Part shown: piece by piece, positions 15,820 to 24,660 of the stretch
How the letters are laid out: each line of letters opens with the position of its first letter
Numbering within the stretch: position 1 is the stretch's first letter
Assembly (NCBI GenBank): GCA_023427985.1
Contig: JAEYZM010000022.1
Coordinates: 33,920 to 97,919, forward strand
Direction: 5' to 3'
DNA from: Bacteroidota bacterium
Lineage (GTDB): Bacteria > Bacteroidota > Bacteroidia > Sphingobacteriales > Sphingobacteriaceae
DNA: 64,000 nucleotides
Position numbers and translations under genes: made by a program
Notes under the pieces: generated by a model
The model's database searches: none
Told to the model about the DNA's origin: nothing
The model's input: the letters and a program-made list of their open reading frames with translations, nothing else

Positions 15820-17874
15820 ATGAAAAAAATCTTTACCCTCTTATTTGCAATCTTTTTATACATTGCAAGTGCATCGGCACAATATTATTACATTCCAAGT
15901 CTATCTGCGGGTCAAAATCCGAAAGGGTTGAATATTGACGAGGAGCAGCCTGGAACCACAGGATGGACTGATATTGCGGGAACTAGTAACACCCCAATTT
16001 GGTCGTCTGTCGTTCAATTACCAGCTGGATTTAATTTTCTATTTAATGGTAGTTCACAAAGTCAGTACAAAGTATCAACTAGTGGTGTCCTAACATTTAC
16101 TACATCAGCTGTAACTGCACCTACGTCTACAAACGCTACATTGCCTAGCGCTTCTATTCCTGATAATTCAATTATGGTATGGGGTTTGGCTTCTTTAGGT
16201 ACAAATGATAGAGTGCGCCACAAGACATTTGGTGTTGCCCCGAATAGACAACACTGGATTCAATTTAGTTCATACTCAGCACCTGGTTCTTCGGGTAACA
16301 ATTTCACTTATTGGGCTATAGTATTAGAAGAAGGTACAAATGATATTTACTTAGTTGATCAAAGAACTTATTTTACACCATTAAGTTTAACCTTAGGTAT
16401 TCAAATTGATGGCGCCAATGCATTTATGGTGAATGGTGCACCGAATACACAATCTGTTGCAACGTTAGATGCTAATTATGCGGGTCCTGATGATAATGCT
16501 TTTTATAGATTCATTTACGGAACTCAAGCGGCAAACGATGCTGAATTATCTAAATTAACTTATCCAACAGTTGGTGGATTAACTACACCTGTTGATATCA
16601 CTGGTATGATTTCAAATGTTGGATCACAATCAATTTCTAGCATTACTATTAAATATGAAGCAAATGGACAAGTATATACAGATTCAAAAACTGGATTAAA
16701 CATTGCATCTGGAGAGTCTTATACATTTACGCACTCTACTCCATTCACGCTTCCTTCAGTTGGTAGCTGGCCAATAAAAGTTTGGACAGAATTAAGTGGT
16801 GACTCAAACTTTGATAACGATACTTTAACTAGAACTGTTTCTGCACTTTCATTTTTACCAACAAAACGTATAGTATTTGAAGAAGGTACTGGCACTTGGT
16901 GTGGATGGTGCCCAAGAGGTACTGTGTTTATGGATTCAATGCACAAAACATATCCAACAACAGCAATGTTAATTGCGGTTCATAATAGTGACCCGATGGT
17001 AGTGCCAGAATACGATGGTGGCATGGGTAGTTTAATTTCAGGATATCCTTCTGGATTGGTAGATAGAAAAAATGGAGAATTTGATCCATCACAATTCTTT
17101 ACAGAATATACAAAACGAATTACAGAATTAGCAGCATGTGATGTTGATGTTCAAGCAAGTTTCGATGCTGGTTCAAGACTATTGGATATTGATTTAAGTG
17201 CTACTTTTGCTGTTGACTATTCAGGAGATTTACGTTTCAATTGTGTTATTGTTGAAGACGACGTAAGAGGTACAGCTAGTGGATATGCTCAAGTGAATTA
17301 TTATTCGGGTGGTGGAAATGGTCCAATGGGTAATTATCATAATTTACCTTCACCAGTTCCTGCAAGTCAGATGGTTTACGATCATGTTGCAAGAGCAATT
17401 TTAGGTGGATGGAATGGAAGTTCAGGAAGCTTACCTTCTTCTGTTTCTGCAAATTCTACTCATACATTCAATTATCAGTATACAGTTCCAGCTGGTTACG
17501 ATGAAGGGTACTTGCATGTAATTGCTTGGGTAACGGATGCAAATACTGGAGAGATAATTAATGCAAATGAAAAGAATTTTGCGACAGGGATTTCAAAATA
17601 TAAATCAGAAAACTTTACAGTATCTACCTTCCCGAATCCTTCTAATGGTACAACTAACTTTGAAGTTAAATTACCTAGAATGATTGATGGTATTTCTTTA
17701 GAAATATTTGATTTAACAGGCCGACTTGTTTATTCGACAGATGCTGGTGCTGTGGTTGGAGGTTCTAAATTCTTCACTTGGGAAGCGTCTGAAAATATTC
17801 CAAACGGTATTTATCAAGCAGTGGTAAAAGTAGGATCTGAATCAGTTGCTACTAAGTTAGTACTAACACGATAA
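15820..17874 (+). CDS. T9SS-secreted Omp28-like protein with thioredoxin-type CGWC
   Basis: 684 residues. Signal peptide to about residue 20. Residues 21-235 form a beta-rich lectin-like N-terminal domain, and 240-345 a CARDB/Ig-like domain. From about 348 comes an Omp28/thioredoxin-like domain beginning KRIVFEEGTGTWCGWCPRG with Cys361 and Cys364. The C terminus is a T9SS type A sorting domain (FPNPSNGTTNFEV ... LEIFDLTGRLVYS). It is predicted to be a surface or secreted dithiol protein acting outside the outer membrane. A strong terminator follows at 17895-17930, so the TlpA operon downstream is a separate transcript. Confidence 0.85.
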   Translation: MKKIFTLLFAIFLYIASASAQYYYIPSLSAGQNPKGLNIDEEQPGTTGWTDIAGTSNTPIWSSVVQLPAGFNFLFNGSSQSQYKVSTSGVLTFTTSAVTAPTSTNATLPSASIPDNSIMVWGLASLGTNDRVRHKTFGVAPNRQHWIQFSSYSAPGSSGNNFTYWAIVLEEGTNDIYLVDQRTYFTPLSLTLGIQIDGANAFMVNGAPNTQSVATLDANYAGPDDNAFYRFIYGTQAANDAELSKLTYPTVGGLTTPVDITGMISNVGSQSISSITIKYEANGQVYTDSKTGLNIASGESYTFTHSTPFTLPSVGSWPIKVWTELSGDSNFDNDTLTRTVSALSFLPTKRIVFEEGTGTWCGWCPRGTVFMDSMHKTYPTTAMLIAVHNSDPMVVPEYDGGMGSLISGYPSGLVDRKNGEFDPSQFFTEYTKRITELAACDVDVQASFDAGSRLLDIDLSATFAVDYSGDLRFNCVIVEDDVRGTASGYAQVNYYSGGGNGPMGNYHNLPSPVPASQMVYDHVARAILGGWNGSSGSLPSSVSANSTHTFNYQYTVPAGYDEGYLHVIAWVTDANTGEIINANEKNFATGISKYKSENFTVSTFPNPSNGTTNFEVKLPRMIDGISLEIFDLTGRLVYSTDAGAVVGGSKFFTWEASENIPNGIYQAVVKVGSESVATKLVLTR

Positions 17875-17894
17875 TTCTATTCTATTCAATTCTT

Positions 17895-17930
17895 AAAAAG
17901 AACAGTCAAAATGTTTTGACTGTTCTTTTT
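17895..17930 (+). terminator. Rho-independent terminator after the Omp28-like T9SS gene
   Basis: Perfect 17-bp stem: AAAAAGAACAGTCAAAA at 17895-17911 and its complement at 17914-17930, with only two bases formally unpaired and the right arm ending in five T. It would also work in reverse because of the A/T ends. Confidence 0.85.
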
Positions 17931-17949
17931 AATTTAATTAATTTACGCA

Positions 17950-18453
17950 ATGAAAAAAATCTTATTAATTCTAATTGCAATTTTAAGTGTCAATTTAGCA
18001 CTTGCTCAAAATAAAATTCCTTCAGCAGAAGTAAAAAAAATTGCAGGTGAAAGCTTTAATACATCAGAATTATCCAACGATGGCAAGCCTATGATTATTA
18101 GTTTTTGGGCAACATGGTGCAAGCCTTGTGTACAAGAATTAACTGCAATTGCAGAACAATATGAAGAATGGCAAAAAGAAACAGGTGTAAAGGTAATTGC
18201 AATTTCTACTGATGATTCAAGAAATATGGCAAGAGTTCAACCTTTTGTATCATCGCGTAGTTGGGAATACGAAGTGTATTTGGATCCGAACGGCGATTTT
18301 AAACGCGCATTAAATGTCAACAATATTCCTCATACATTTTTAGTGGATGGAAAAGGTGAAATTGTTTGGCAACATAATTCTTACACACCGGGTGATGAAG
18401 AGGAATTGTACGAATTGGTAAAAAAAGTTGCAAAAGGAGAAGCGATTAAATAA
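17950..18453 (+). CDS. TlpA-like periplasmic thioredoxin
   Basis: 167 residues. Signal peptide to about residue 19 (LALAQ). One thioredoxin/AhpC-TSA domain: ISFWATWCKPCVQEL with Cys57 and Cys60, the FxxxxxPxxPTxxx-like cis-proline loop NNIPHTFLVDG, and a C-terminal helix. TlpA/ResA-type proteins keep periplasmic cysteines reduced. The stop is two bases before the DUF6029 gene, and an Omp28-like CxxC lipoprotein follows, so the three form a tight operon. No CcdA/DsbD electron donor is visible here. Confidence 0.92.
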   Translation: MKKILLILIAILSVNLALAQNKIPSAEVKKIAGESFNTSELSNDGKPMIISFWATWCKPCVQELTAIAEQYEEWQKETGVKVIAISTDDSRNMARVQPFVSSRSWEYEVYLDPNGDFKRALNVNNIPHTFLVDGKGEIVWQHNSYTPGDEEELYELVKKVAKGEAIK

Positions 18454-18455
18454 TA

Positions 18456-20090
18456 ATGAAAAGAGTATTATTCTTTTTGTTGCTTTTTGCAATAACGATT
18501 CAAACAAAAGCACAAGAAAACGAAAATAAATTTCAAGCTGGTGAGATACATGGTAATTTCCAGTTCGATGCACAAAATTATTTTGAAGATACGATTATAG
18601 GTGCACAAGAAGTTCCTGAACGTATTCGTATGAATAGTTTTGCGAACATTAATTATACTCGAGGTGCATTCAAAGCAGGGATTCGTTATGAATCCTATCA
18701 GAAACCCTTACTAGGATTTGATCCCAGATACAATGGAAGCGGCATAACATATCGATATGCCTCTTACGATCACGATGGTCTAGAATTCACGGTTGGAAAC
18801 TTTTACGAACAGTTTGGTACTGGATTAATTTTTAGATCTTATGAAGAACGTGGTTTGGGTTTAGATAATGCGATGGATGGAGTACGACTTAGATACCGTC
18901 CGACAAAAGGAGTTTATTTAAAAGCGGTAATTGGTCAACAGAGATTTTTCTTTGGAAAGGGAGAAGGAATAGTTAGGGGTTTGGATGGAGAGGTTAATTT
19001 GAATGAAACATTTCCGAATTTATTTAATTCAAAAGCAACGTATATCATTGGAGGTTCTGCTGTGAGTAAGTATCAGGACGATCAAAATCCTTTGAAAATA
19101 TTACCTGAGAATGTTGCAGCATTTGCAGGTCGATTCAATGTAATTACTCCCAAAATAAATTTCTTCACAGAGTATGCGTATAAAATAAACGATCCATCTT
19201 TTACGAACCGATATATATATAAACCGGGCTCTGCATTATTTACATCGGCAACGTATACATCGAAAGGATTGAGCTTGATGGCATCTGCAAAATATGTAGA
19301 TAATATGGATTTCAAATCGAATCGCGATGCAGATGGGAATGTGTTACTGATTAATTATTTACCAGCGATTACAAAACAATATACCTATGCATTTGCTGCG
19401 TTTTATCCCTATGCTACACAACCTAATGGAGAGTTCGGATATCAGGCAGAGATTTCTTATAATTTCAAAAAAGGTACCGCACTAGGTGGTAAGTACGGAA
19501 CTCTTGTTAGTTTGCAATATTCGCATGTGAGTAGCTTGGATACTACAAGAATTACTGGTGGATTAGGCTATGAAGTTAATGGCATTTCAAAAGGAAAAGT
19601 GTTGATGTATGAAGATGTAGAATTTGTAGTTACAAAAAAAATCAATCAAAAATGGAAAGGTTCTGCAACCTATATGTACCAAGTATTTAATAAAGACGTA
19701 GTACAAGGTTTATCGGGATTTGGTACTTTATACACGCATATTTGGATTGCAGAAGCACAGTATAAAATCAATAGAAAAAATTCTATACGTGCAGAAGCAC
19801 AACAGTTATATACTAAGCAAGACGAAGGTCAATGGGCCATGGGGCTAATAGAATATACCGTTTCACCACATTGGTTTTTTGCTGTATTTGATCAGTTTAA
19901 TTATAATAATCCCAAAAATTCTTTACGTGAGGTACACTATATCACTGGAACTTTCGGTTATATAAGAAATGCAACGCGTATTGCAGTATCTTATGGCAGA
20001 CAAAGAGAGGGCTATTTATGTGTGGGGGGTGTATGTCGACTAATACCTGCAGCTAGTGGTTTGGGTATTTCAGTAACTTCAAGTTTTTAA
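18456..20090 (+). CDS. DUF6029 family outer-membrane barrel-like protein
   Basis: 544 residues. Signal peptide to about residue 19 (TKAQ). The mature protein has alternating beta strands throughout, with the DUF6029 pattern IHGNFQFDAQNYFEDT, RMNSFANINYT, IRYESY.PLLGFDPRYNGSG and NFYEQFGTGLIFRSYEER. The regular amphipathic strands and aromatic residues suggest an outer-membrane beta barrel. No function has been established that I know of. In this operon it sits between a TlpA thioredoxin and an Omp28-like lipoprotein (2 and 4 base gaps), which is a strong hint of a shared role. Confidence 0.8.
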   Translation: MKRVLFFLLLFAITIQTKAQENENKFQAGEIHGNFQFDAQNYFEDTIIGAQEVPERIRMNSFANINYTRGAFKAGIRYESYQKPLLGFDPRYNGSGITYRYASYDHDGLEFTVGNFYEQFGTGLIFRSYEERGLGLDNAMDGVRLRYRPTKGVYLKAVIGQQRFFFGKGEGIVRGLDGEVNLNETFPNLFNSKATYIIGGSAVSKYQDDQNPLKILPENVAAFAGRFNVITPKINFFTEYAYKINDPSFTNRYIYKPGSALFTSATYTSKGLSLMASAKYVDNMDFKSNRDADGNVLLINYLPAITKQYTYAFAAFYPYATQPNGEFGYQAEISYNFKKGTALGGKYGTLVSLQYSHVSSLDTTRITGGLGYEVNGISKGKVLMYEDVEFVVTKKINQKWKGSATYMYQVFNKDVVQGLSGFGTLYTHIWIAEAQYKINRKNSIRAEAQQLYTKQDEGQWAMGLIEYTVSPHWFFAVFDQFNYNNPKNSLREVHYITGTFGYIRNATRIAVSYGRQREGYLCVGGVCRLIPAASGLGISVTSSF

Positions 20091-20094
20091 TGAA

Positions 20095-20973
20095 ATGAAA
20101 AAATTAATTGTAATAGCATTTGCTTGTATTGTTTCTTTAAGCAGTTGCGATATTATAGAAGGTCCATACGATGAGCAATTGAATATTGACAGTGTAAGTG
20201 GTCCTGTTCGTAAAGTGTTGATTGAAGATTATACAGGGCATCAATGTGGGAATTGTCCTTGCGCGGCAGAAGAAGCAATAAACTTATACAATCAGTACAA
20301 AGGCAGAATCGTAGTTGTGGCTACTCATATTGGTTTCTTTGCAAGAACTAATGCAAGTGGTAAGTACTCTTACGATTTCAAAACTCAAACAGGAAATGAT
20401 TTGGATGCTTATTTCCAAATCGATAATGTTGGATTGCCTAGAGGTTTAGTAAATAGAAAAGTGTACGATAATAATTTAATTCTTAACCCGACAGCATGGG
20501 CTTCTGCAGTGTATGCCGAATTGGATAAGGATGGTGTTCCAGGTGTTGATACATCGGCTCCGCCAATTGTATTAAAAATTAATCAGGAGTATAATTCTAG
20601 CAGTCGTACTGTAACTGCTGACATAGACATTGAATATTTAAGTCCTGGTAATAACAATCAAAACATAGTATTTTATATTGTAGAAGACAGCATCAAAAAT
20701 TGGCAATTGTATTATCCACAATGTTCACCAACTGGTGCTAACTATGAAACACAAGATTATTATCATCGACATGTATTGAGAGGATCAGTAAATGGTACAT
20801 GGGGCGAACAAGTTTCGGGGTCTACTGTTATACCAGCTGGCACAAAAATTACAAAATCGTATATAAAAGTTTTAGATCCAAGTTGGAACGATAAGCAAAT
20901 TTATTTAGTTGCATTTGTTCACGATAATGCGACTAAGGAAGTGTTACAGGTTGAGGAAGTACACTTGAAATAA
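20095..20973 (+). CDS. Omp28-related lipoprotein with CGNCPC motif
   Basis: 292 residues. Lipoprotein signal with lipobox SLSSC and Cys18. From residue 40 comes the Omp28/thioredoxin-like domain: KVLIEDYTGHQCGNCPCAAEEA with Cys51, Cys54 and Cys56, followed by IVVVATHIGFFA and PRGLVNRK. The C-terminal half (about 165-290) is a beta-sandwich domain seen in other Omp28 proteins. A third cysteine next to the CxxC pair is unusual for thioredoxins and could bind a metal or aid disulfide exchange. It is the last gene of the TlpA - DUF6029 - Omp28 operon. Confidence 0.85.
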   Translation: MKKLIVIAFACIVSLSSCDIIEGPYDEQLNIDSVSGPVRKVLIEDYTGHQCGNCPCAAEEAINLYNQYKGRIVVVATHIGFFARTNASGKYSYDFKTQTGNDLDAYFQIDNVGLPRGLVNRKVYDNNLILNPTAWASAVYAELDKDGVPGVDTSAPPIVLKINQEYNSSSRTVTADIDIEYLSPGNNNQNIVFYIVEDSIKNWQLYYPQCSPTGANYETQDYYHRHVLRGSVNGTWGEQVSGSTVIPAGTKITKSYIKVLDPSWNDKQIYLVAFVHDNATKEVLQVEEVHLK

Positions 20974-21016
20974 TGGGATAATTAGCAAATGGGATAATTA
21001 GCAAATGTGATAATTA
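20974..21016. repeat. 16-base tandem repeat between convergent stop codons
   Basis: Unit TGGGATAATTAGCAAA at 20974-20989 is repeated exactly at 20990-21005, with a partial third copy (TGTGATAATTA) at 21006-21016. The array starts directly after the Omp28 stop codon and runs into the gldD stop codon at 21014. Confidence 0.85.
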
Positions 21017-21592
21017 TTGATTCCATTTTAGGGTTTCTAGCATTACCATAATGTCCTTTTTTACAAATTGAAGAACTGGTGCGATAGAATCTGCTTGTGG
21101 TTCTGCATAGAAATACAATGCACCACGCAAGAAATTTTTTGTACTATCTGTTACAAAAAATTGAATAGAAGAAGCTGCATTTCCTTCGATGTCGTAAAAT
21201 AAACCATAGACATTTGAAGTATCGTTTGATATTCTGCTTTCTTGAATTCCTTCAGCTTTTACGGTATGCTTGAATACCAATCGGCGTGAATCTTCAATCA
21301 ATTGGGCAAACATTTTTTGATCTTTAATTGGATAGTAACTTAAATGTATTCTTCCATTGAGGCTAGGAAATACAACGTTCTTCCAACATGGTTTCGCATC
21401 TCTGGAGCTATCGTCGCGTACATCTGCATATACTGGAAGATCAAAAGAATAATTACAACCTGAAGAGTATGATGTATAAGCTTTCTCTGGCAAATCAATT
21501 CTGAAATATCCTCTTGGTTTAGGGGTATAATCTGAATTACAAGCACTGCAAAAAAATAAGATTGATATAAGTAGAATAAAATTATTTTTCAT
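21014..21592 (-). CDS. gldD: Gliding motility lipoprotein GldD
   Basis: 192 residues. Lipoprotein signal with Cys18 in FFCSAC. The mature protein starts with the GldD hallmark PKPRGYFRIDLPEKAY, and CNYSFDLPVYA and KPCWKNVVFPSLNGRIHLSYYPI follow. GldD is required for gliding in Flavobacterium; it is a small lipoprotein of unknown biochemical function. The start overlaps the end of gldE by 11 bases, so they are translationally coupled, and the order mutY-ssb-gldE-gldD is conserved in this phylum. Confidence 0.93.
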   Translation of the reverse strand: MKNNFILLISILFFCSACNSDYTPKPRGYFRIDLPEKAYTSYSSGCNYSFDLPVYADVRDDSSRDAKPCWKNVVFPSLNGRIHLSYYPIKDQKMFAQLIEDSRRLVFKHTVKAEGIQESRISNDTSNVYGLFYDIEGNAASSIQFFVTDSTKNFLRGALYFYAEPQADSIAPVLQFVKKDIMVMLETLKWNQ

Positions 21593-22919
21593 CGTTTTCT
21601 AAGATAGTCATTTTAACTCGCTTCACTCTTCTTCTGTCTGCCGACTCTACAGTAAAAATAAAGTTTTCGAATTGAACTTTTTCTTTATTGAATACAAACC
21701 TTCCTGCAATGGAGAGTACTAAACCACCAATGGTATCTGCTTCTTCACGTACTTCATCGAATGTGTCTTCAGAAAGATCTAATAATCTGTAAATATCGTT
21801 TAATGGAGTTTTCCCATCGAATACATAGTTCCAATCATCAAGTTTTGAATAACGCAATTCATCATCGGCTTCATCGTACTCGTCGGATATATCTCCAACA
21901 ATTTCTTCTAAGATGTCTTCAAGTGTTACGATTCCCGATGTTCCTCCGTATTCGTCTACTACTATAGCGATGTGTGTATGCTTCGTTCGAAACTCTTTTA
22001 ACAGGTCATCAATTTTTTTGTGCTCTGGAACAAAGTATGCAGGCCTGATTAAATTCTGCCAATTGAAATCGGGTTTATCTTTGTTTATAAGAATATCTTT
22101 CACATACAAGATGCCTTTAATCGTGTCTAAATTATTTTCGAAAATTGGTAATCGTGAGTATCGAGTTTCTTTAATCTTTGCATCAACCTTTGAATAATCG
22201 GTTTGCAATTCAATAGCTTCTACATCCATTCTATTTCGCATAATTTGCTTAACAGAGATGTTGCCAAAGTTTGCGATACCTTTTAAAATTAATTGTTCCT
22301 CTTCATTTTCTTCATTAATTAAATCAGAATCGTTGAGTTTGTTAAACTCATTTTCAGAAATTCTGTATTGTTGAGGAATGATTTTATTAACTAGATTGAA
22401 TACAAAGAAGTACATCGATACGAACGGTTTAAGCAACCAATGTAAAATGCGCACAAAGGTTAATGACCATTTCACATACAACATATAATATTTAGTGCTG
22501 TAAATGCTAGGAATTAAGGTTGCCAATTTTACCAGAGCTAATCCTATAATGAATGTATAAACAATCACTTCAAAATTGAAGCTCAAATAGGATTGTAAAT
22601 AATGATGTAAAATAGAATTGAATACAATTGCAATAAATACAATGAGCAAAGTTGTGCTAATCGAAAATACTGCTTGCAATCGAATGGGTTGGTCGAGTAG
22701 ATTCAGTAAATGCTGGTCCGACTCTACATCTGATTTTTTCAAATCGGCGATGTCTTTATCAGTAATTTTCAGAATTGCTTTTTCTGCTGCAGAAATTATT
22801 GCTAAAAGAACAATGGCAAGAATTGCAATGCCAATGTATAAAAACAGTTGATCTATTTGCAGGATTTGCAAATGATCAACTGTATTAATGGATGGATAAG
22901 GATCCGTCTGTGTTTCCAA
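21582..22919 (-). CDS. gldE: Gliding motility-associated protein GldE (CNNM/CorC family)
   Basis: 445 residues. An N-terminal membrane domain (about residues 30-190, three to four helices, CNNM/DUF21 type) is followed by a CBS pair near 210-340 with EEQLILKGIANFGNISVKQIMRNR and HIAIVVDEYGGTSGIVTLEDILEEIVGDI, and a C-terminal CorC/HlyC domain that contains DTIGGLVLSIAGRF. Relatives are implicated in Mg2+/Co2+ handling. In Flavobacterium gldE can partly make up for gldD defects and is co-transcribed with it. It starts 23 bases after ssb. Confidence 0.92.
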   Translation of the reverse strand: METQTDPYPSINTVDHLQILQIDQLFLYIGIAILAIVLLAIISAAEKAILKITDKDIADLKKSDVESDQHLLNLLDQPIRLQAVFSISTTLLIVFIAIVFNSILHHYLQSYLSFNFEVIVYTFIIGLALVKLATLIPSIYSTKYYMLYVKWSLTFVRILHWLLKPFVSMYFFVFNLVNKIIPQQYRISENEFNKLNDSDLINEENEEEQLILKGIANFGNISVKQIMRNRMDVEAIELQTDYSKVDAKIKETRYSRLPIFENNLDTIKGILYVKDILINKDKPDFNWQNLIRPAYFVPEHKKIDDLLKEFRTKHTHIAIVVDEYGGTSGIVTLEDILEEIVGDISDEYDEADDELRYSKLDDWNYVFDGKTPLNDIYRLLDLSEDTFDEVREEADTIGGLVLSIAGRFVFNKEKVQFENFIFTVESADRRRVKRVKMTILENDEK

Positions 22920-22942
22920 TAGTTTAAAAATTAGTCTAACAA

Positions 22943-23386
22943 TTAAAATGGTAAATCATCTGTACCATCTGGTTCGTTCAGAATTTCGGCAACTGGTGGT
23001 ACTTGCGTATTACTAGTAGCCATATTGTTCTGAGCATTATACGAAGAGTTGTCATCACGCCTCCCAAGCATCGTAAAACTATCTGCAACGATTTCTGTCG
23101 TATATCGCTTGACATTTTCCTTATCTTCCCAAGAGCGAGTTCTTATTTTTCCTTCTACATATATTTGACTTCCTTTTTTCAAATATTTTTCGGCAACATC
23201 TGCCAATCCACGCCACACCACAATGTTATGCCATTCTGTGATGTCTTGACGTTCACCATTTTTATTGGTAATTCTTTCTGTTGTTGCCAGAGAAAATGAC
23301 GCCACCGTTACTCCTCCTTCTAAGTGTCGAACTTCTGGGTCCTTGCCCAAATGTCCAACTAAAATCACTTTGTTTACTCCTGACAT
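22943..23386 (-). CDS. ssb: Single-stranded DNA-binding protein
   Basis: 147 residues. The OB fold covers about 1-105: SGVNKVILVGHLGKDPEVR, then ITEWHNIVVWRGLADVAEKYLKKGSQIYVEGKIRTRSWED. A short disordered linker leads to the acidic tip DDLPF, matching the SSB C-terminal peptide that recruits repair proteins. It lies 32 bases after mutY and 23 before gldE. Its placement in the gld operon is typical of Bacteroidetes. Confidence 0.95.
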   Translation of the reverse strand: MSGVNKVILVGHLGKDPEVRHLEGGVTVASFSLATTERITNKNGERQDITEWHNIVVWRGLADVAEKYLKKGSQIYVEGKIRTRSWEDKENVKRYTTEIVADSFTMLGRRDDNSSYNAQNNMATSNTQVPPVAEILNEPDGTDDLPF

Positions 23387-23418
23387 GTTCGTAAAATTTA
23401 ACGATATAAATTTATGAA

Positions 23419-24462
23419 TTATTTTTCTAAGTAGCGCTCAATTAATCGGGGTAATGCAAAATCCCTTAATTCTTCATCCTTAATAAATAGGTATTTTCCT
23501 CGATTCTGTGCTAAAAATTGAGGGTCGCGTACTTCCCAAAATTTTGCAAAAATATGCTGATGTGAGAGTATATGTTTGAAATCTCTACTTTTATTATGTA
23601 GTACCGCTTTTTTGCTAAAGCTAGATTTGTAAAAGTCTACCTGAAATAAATCGGGTTCTTGTAATATAGACTCGCTTTCCAACATTGGAAATTCATAAAG
23701 ATGCTGCCAGATGTCTTGTTGTGTTCTTTTTTGCAAAGCCAATAAATCATCTTCGGTACGAACTACAAAATAATTGAAATAGCGATTTCGCTTCTTCAGT
23801 TTTTTCTCTTTTATTGGCAATTCATCGACTTTATTGTGCTTCAAAGCATAACATTGATCTGCAAACGGACAAATCCCACAGTCGGGGTTCTTAGGTCGGC
23901 ACTGCATCGCCCCGAATTCCATAATAGCCTGATTAAACAAATGCGGATCGGCATGTTCAATCTCTTTCCAAAGAATTTCATAGAAAACTTTCTTCGACTT
24001 AGCATTATCTATAGGCTCGTGTATGCCGAACAATCGAGCAATACATCGGTATACATTTCCGTCCAAAACTGGATGCTTTACATTAAAAGCGAAGGAAGCG
24101 ATTGCGGCGGCAGTATATTCGCCAACGCCTTTTAGAGTAATGATTTCATTGAATGAGCTTGGAAATTTACCATTGTATTCTTGCAATACTTGTTTCGCTG
24201 CGGAATGCAAATTTCTTGCGCGAGAATAATATCCAAGGCCTTGCCAAAGCTTCAAGATTTCATCTTCATTAGCATTTGCAAGCGCGCTGATGTTCGGAAA
24301 AGTTTTAATGAATCGCTCGTAATACGGCAATCCCTGTTCCACGCGAGTTTGTTGTAAGATGATTTCTGAAAGCCATATTTTATAGGCATCTCGCGTGTTT
24401 CGCCAAGGCAAGTCGCGTTTATGCCGATGGTACCAATCAATGAGCGTATTCCCGATGTTCAT
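23419..24462 (-). CDS. mutY: A/G-specific adenine glycosylase MutY
   Basis: 347 residues, normal length. MutY removes adenine mispaired with 8-oxoguanine. The HhH-GPD domain has Glu33 in SEIILQQT (general acid), the helix-hairpin-helix LKGVGEYTAAAI at 110-121 and catalytic Asp134 in PVLDGNVYR. The [4Fe-4S] loop has Cys188, Cys195, Cys198 and Cys204 with the canonical x6-x2-x5 spacing. The C-terminal third is the NUDIX-like 8-oxoG recognition domain. It is first in the mutY-ssb-gldE-gldD run, with a full promoter match just upstream. Confidence 0.95.
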   Translation of the reverse strand: MNIGNTLIDWYHRHKRDLPWRNTRDAYKIWLSEIILQQTRVEQGLPYYERFIKTFPNISALANANEDEILKLWQGLGYYSRARNLHSAAKQVLQEYNGKFPSSFNEIITLKGVGEYTAAAIASFAFNVKHPVLDGNVYRCIARLFGIHEPIDNAKSKKVFYEILWKEIEHADPHLFNQAIMEFGAMQCRPKNPDCGICPFADQCYALKHNKVDELPIKEKKLKKRNRYFNYFVVRTEDDLLALQKRTQQDIWQHLYEFPMLESESILQEPDLFQVDFYKSSFSKKAVLHNKSRDFKHILSHQHIFAKFWEVRDPQFLAQNRGKYLFIKDEELRDFALPRLIERYLEK

Positions 24463-24472
24463 ATTCTGAGCC

Positions 24473-24505
24473 CAAAATTATAAGTAAAAAATGGAGAAGT
24501 ACAAA
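24473..24505 (-). promoter_or_regulatory. Promoter of mutY-ssb-gldE-gldD
   Basis: On the minus strand: TTTG at 24505-24502, 21-nt spacer, TAATTTTG at 24480-24473, a full match to the Bacteroidetes consensus. The ATG at 24462 lies only about 11 bases past the -7 box, so the leader must be very short. Confidence 0.5.
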
Positions 24506-24660
24506 ATTTAATAACTATAACAGAATCAATAACTTAATTTTACAAGAAATCGACAAAAAAAGAGAGGAATTTGGAATTTTTATTTCTGATTATGAATGAA
24601 AAACCCTATTATTGCAGCCCTTTAAAAGAGTAATAATCAAAATTAAAATATATACAGAAA

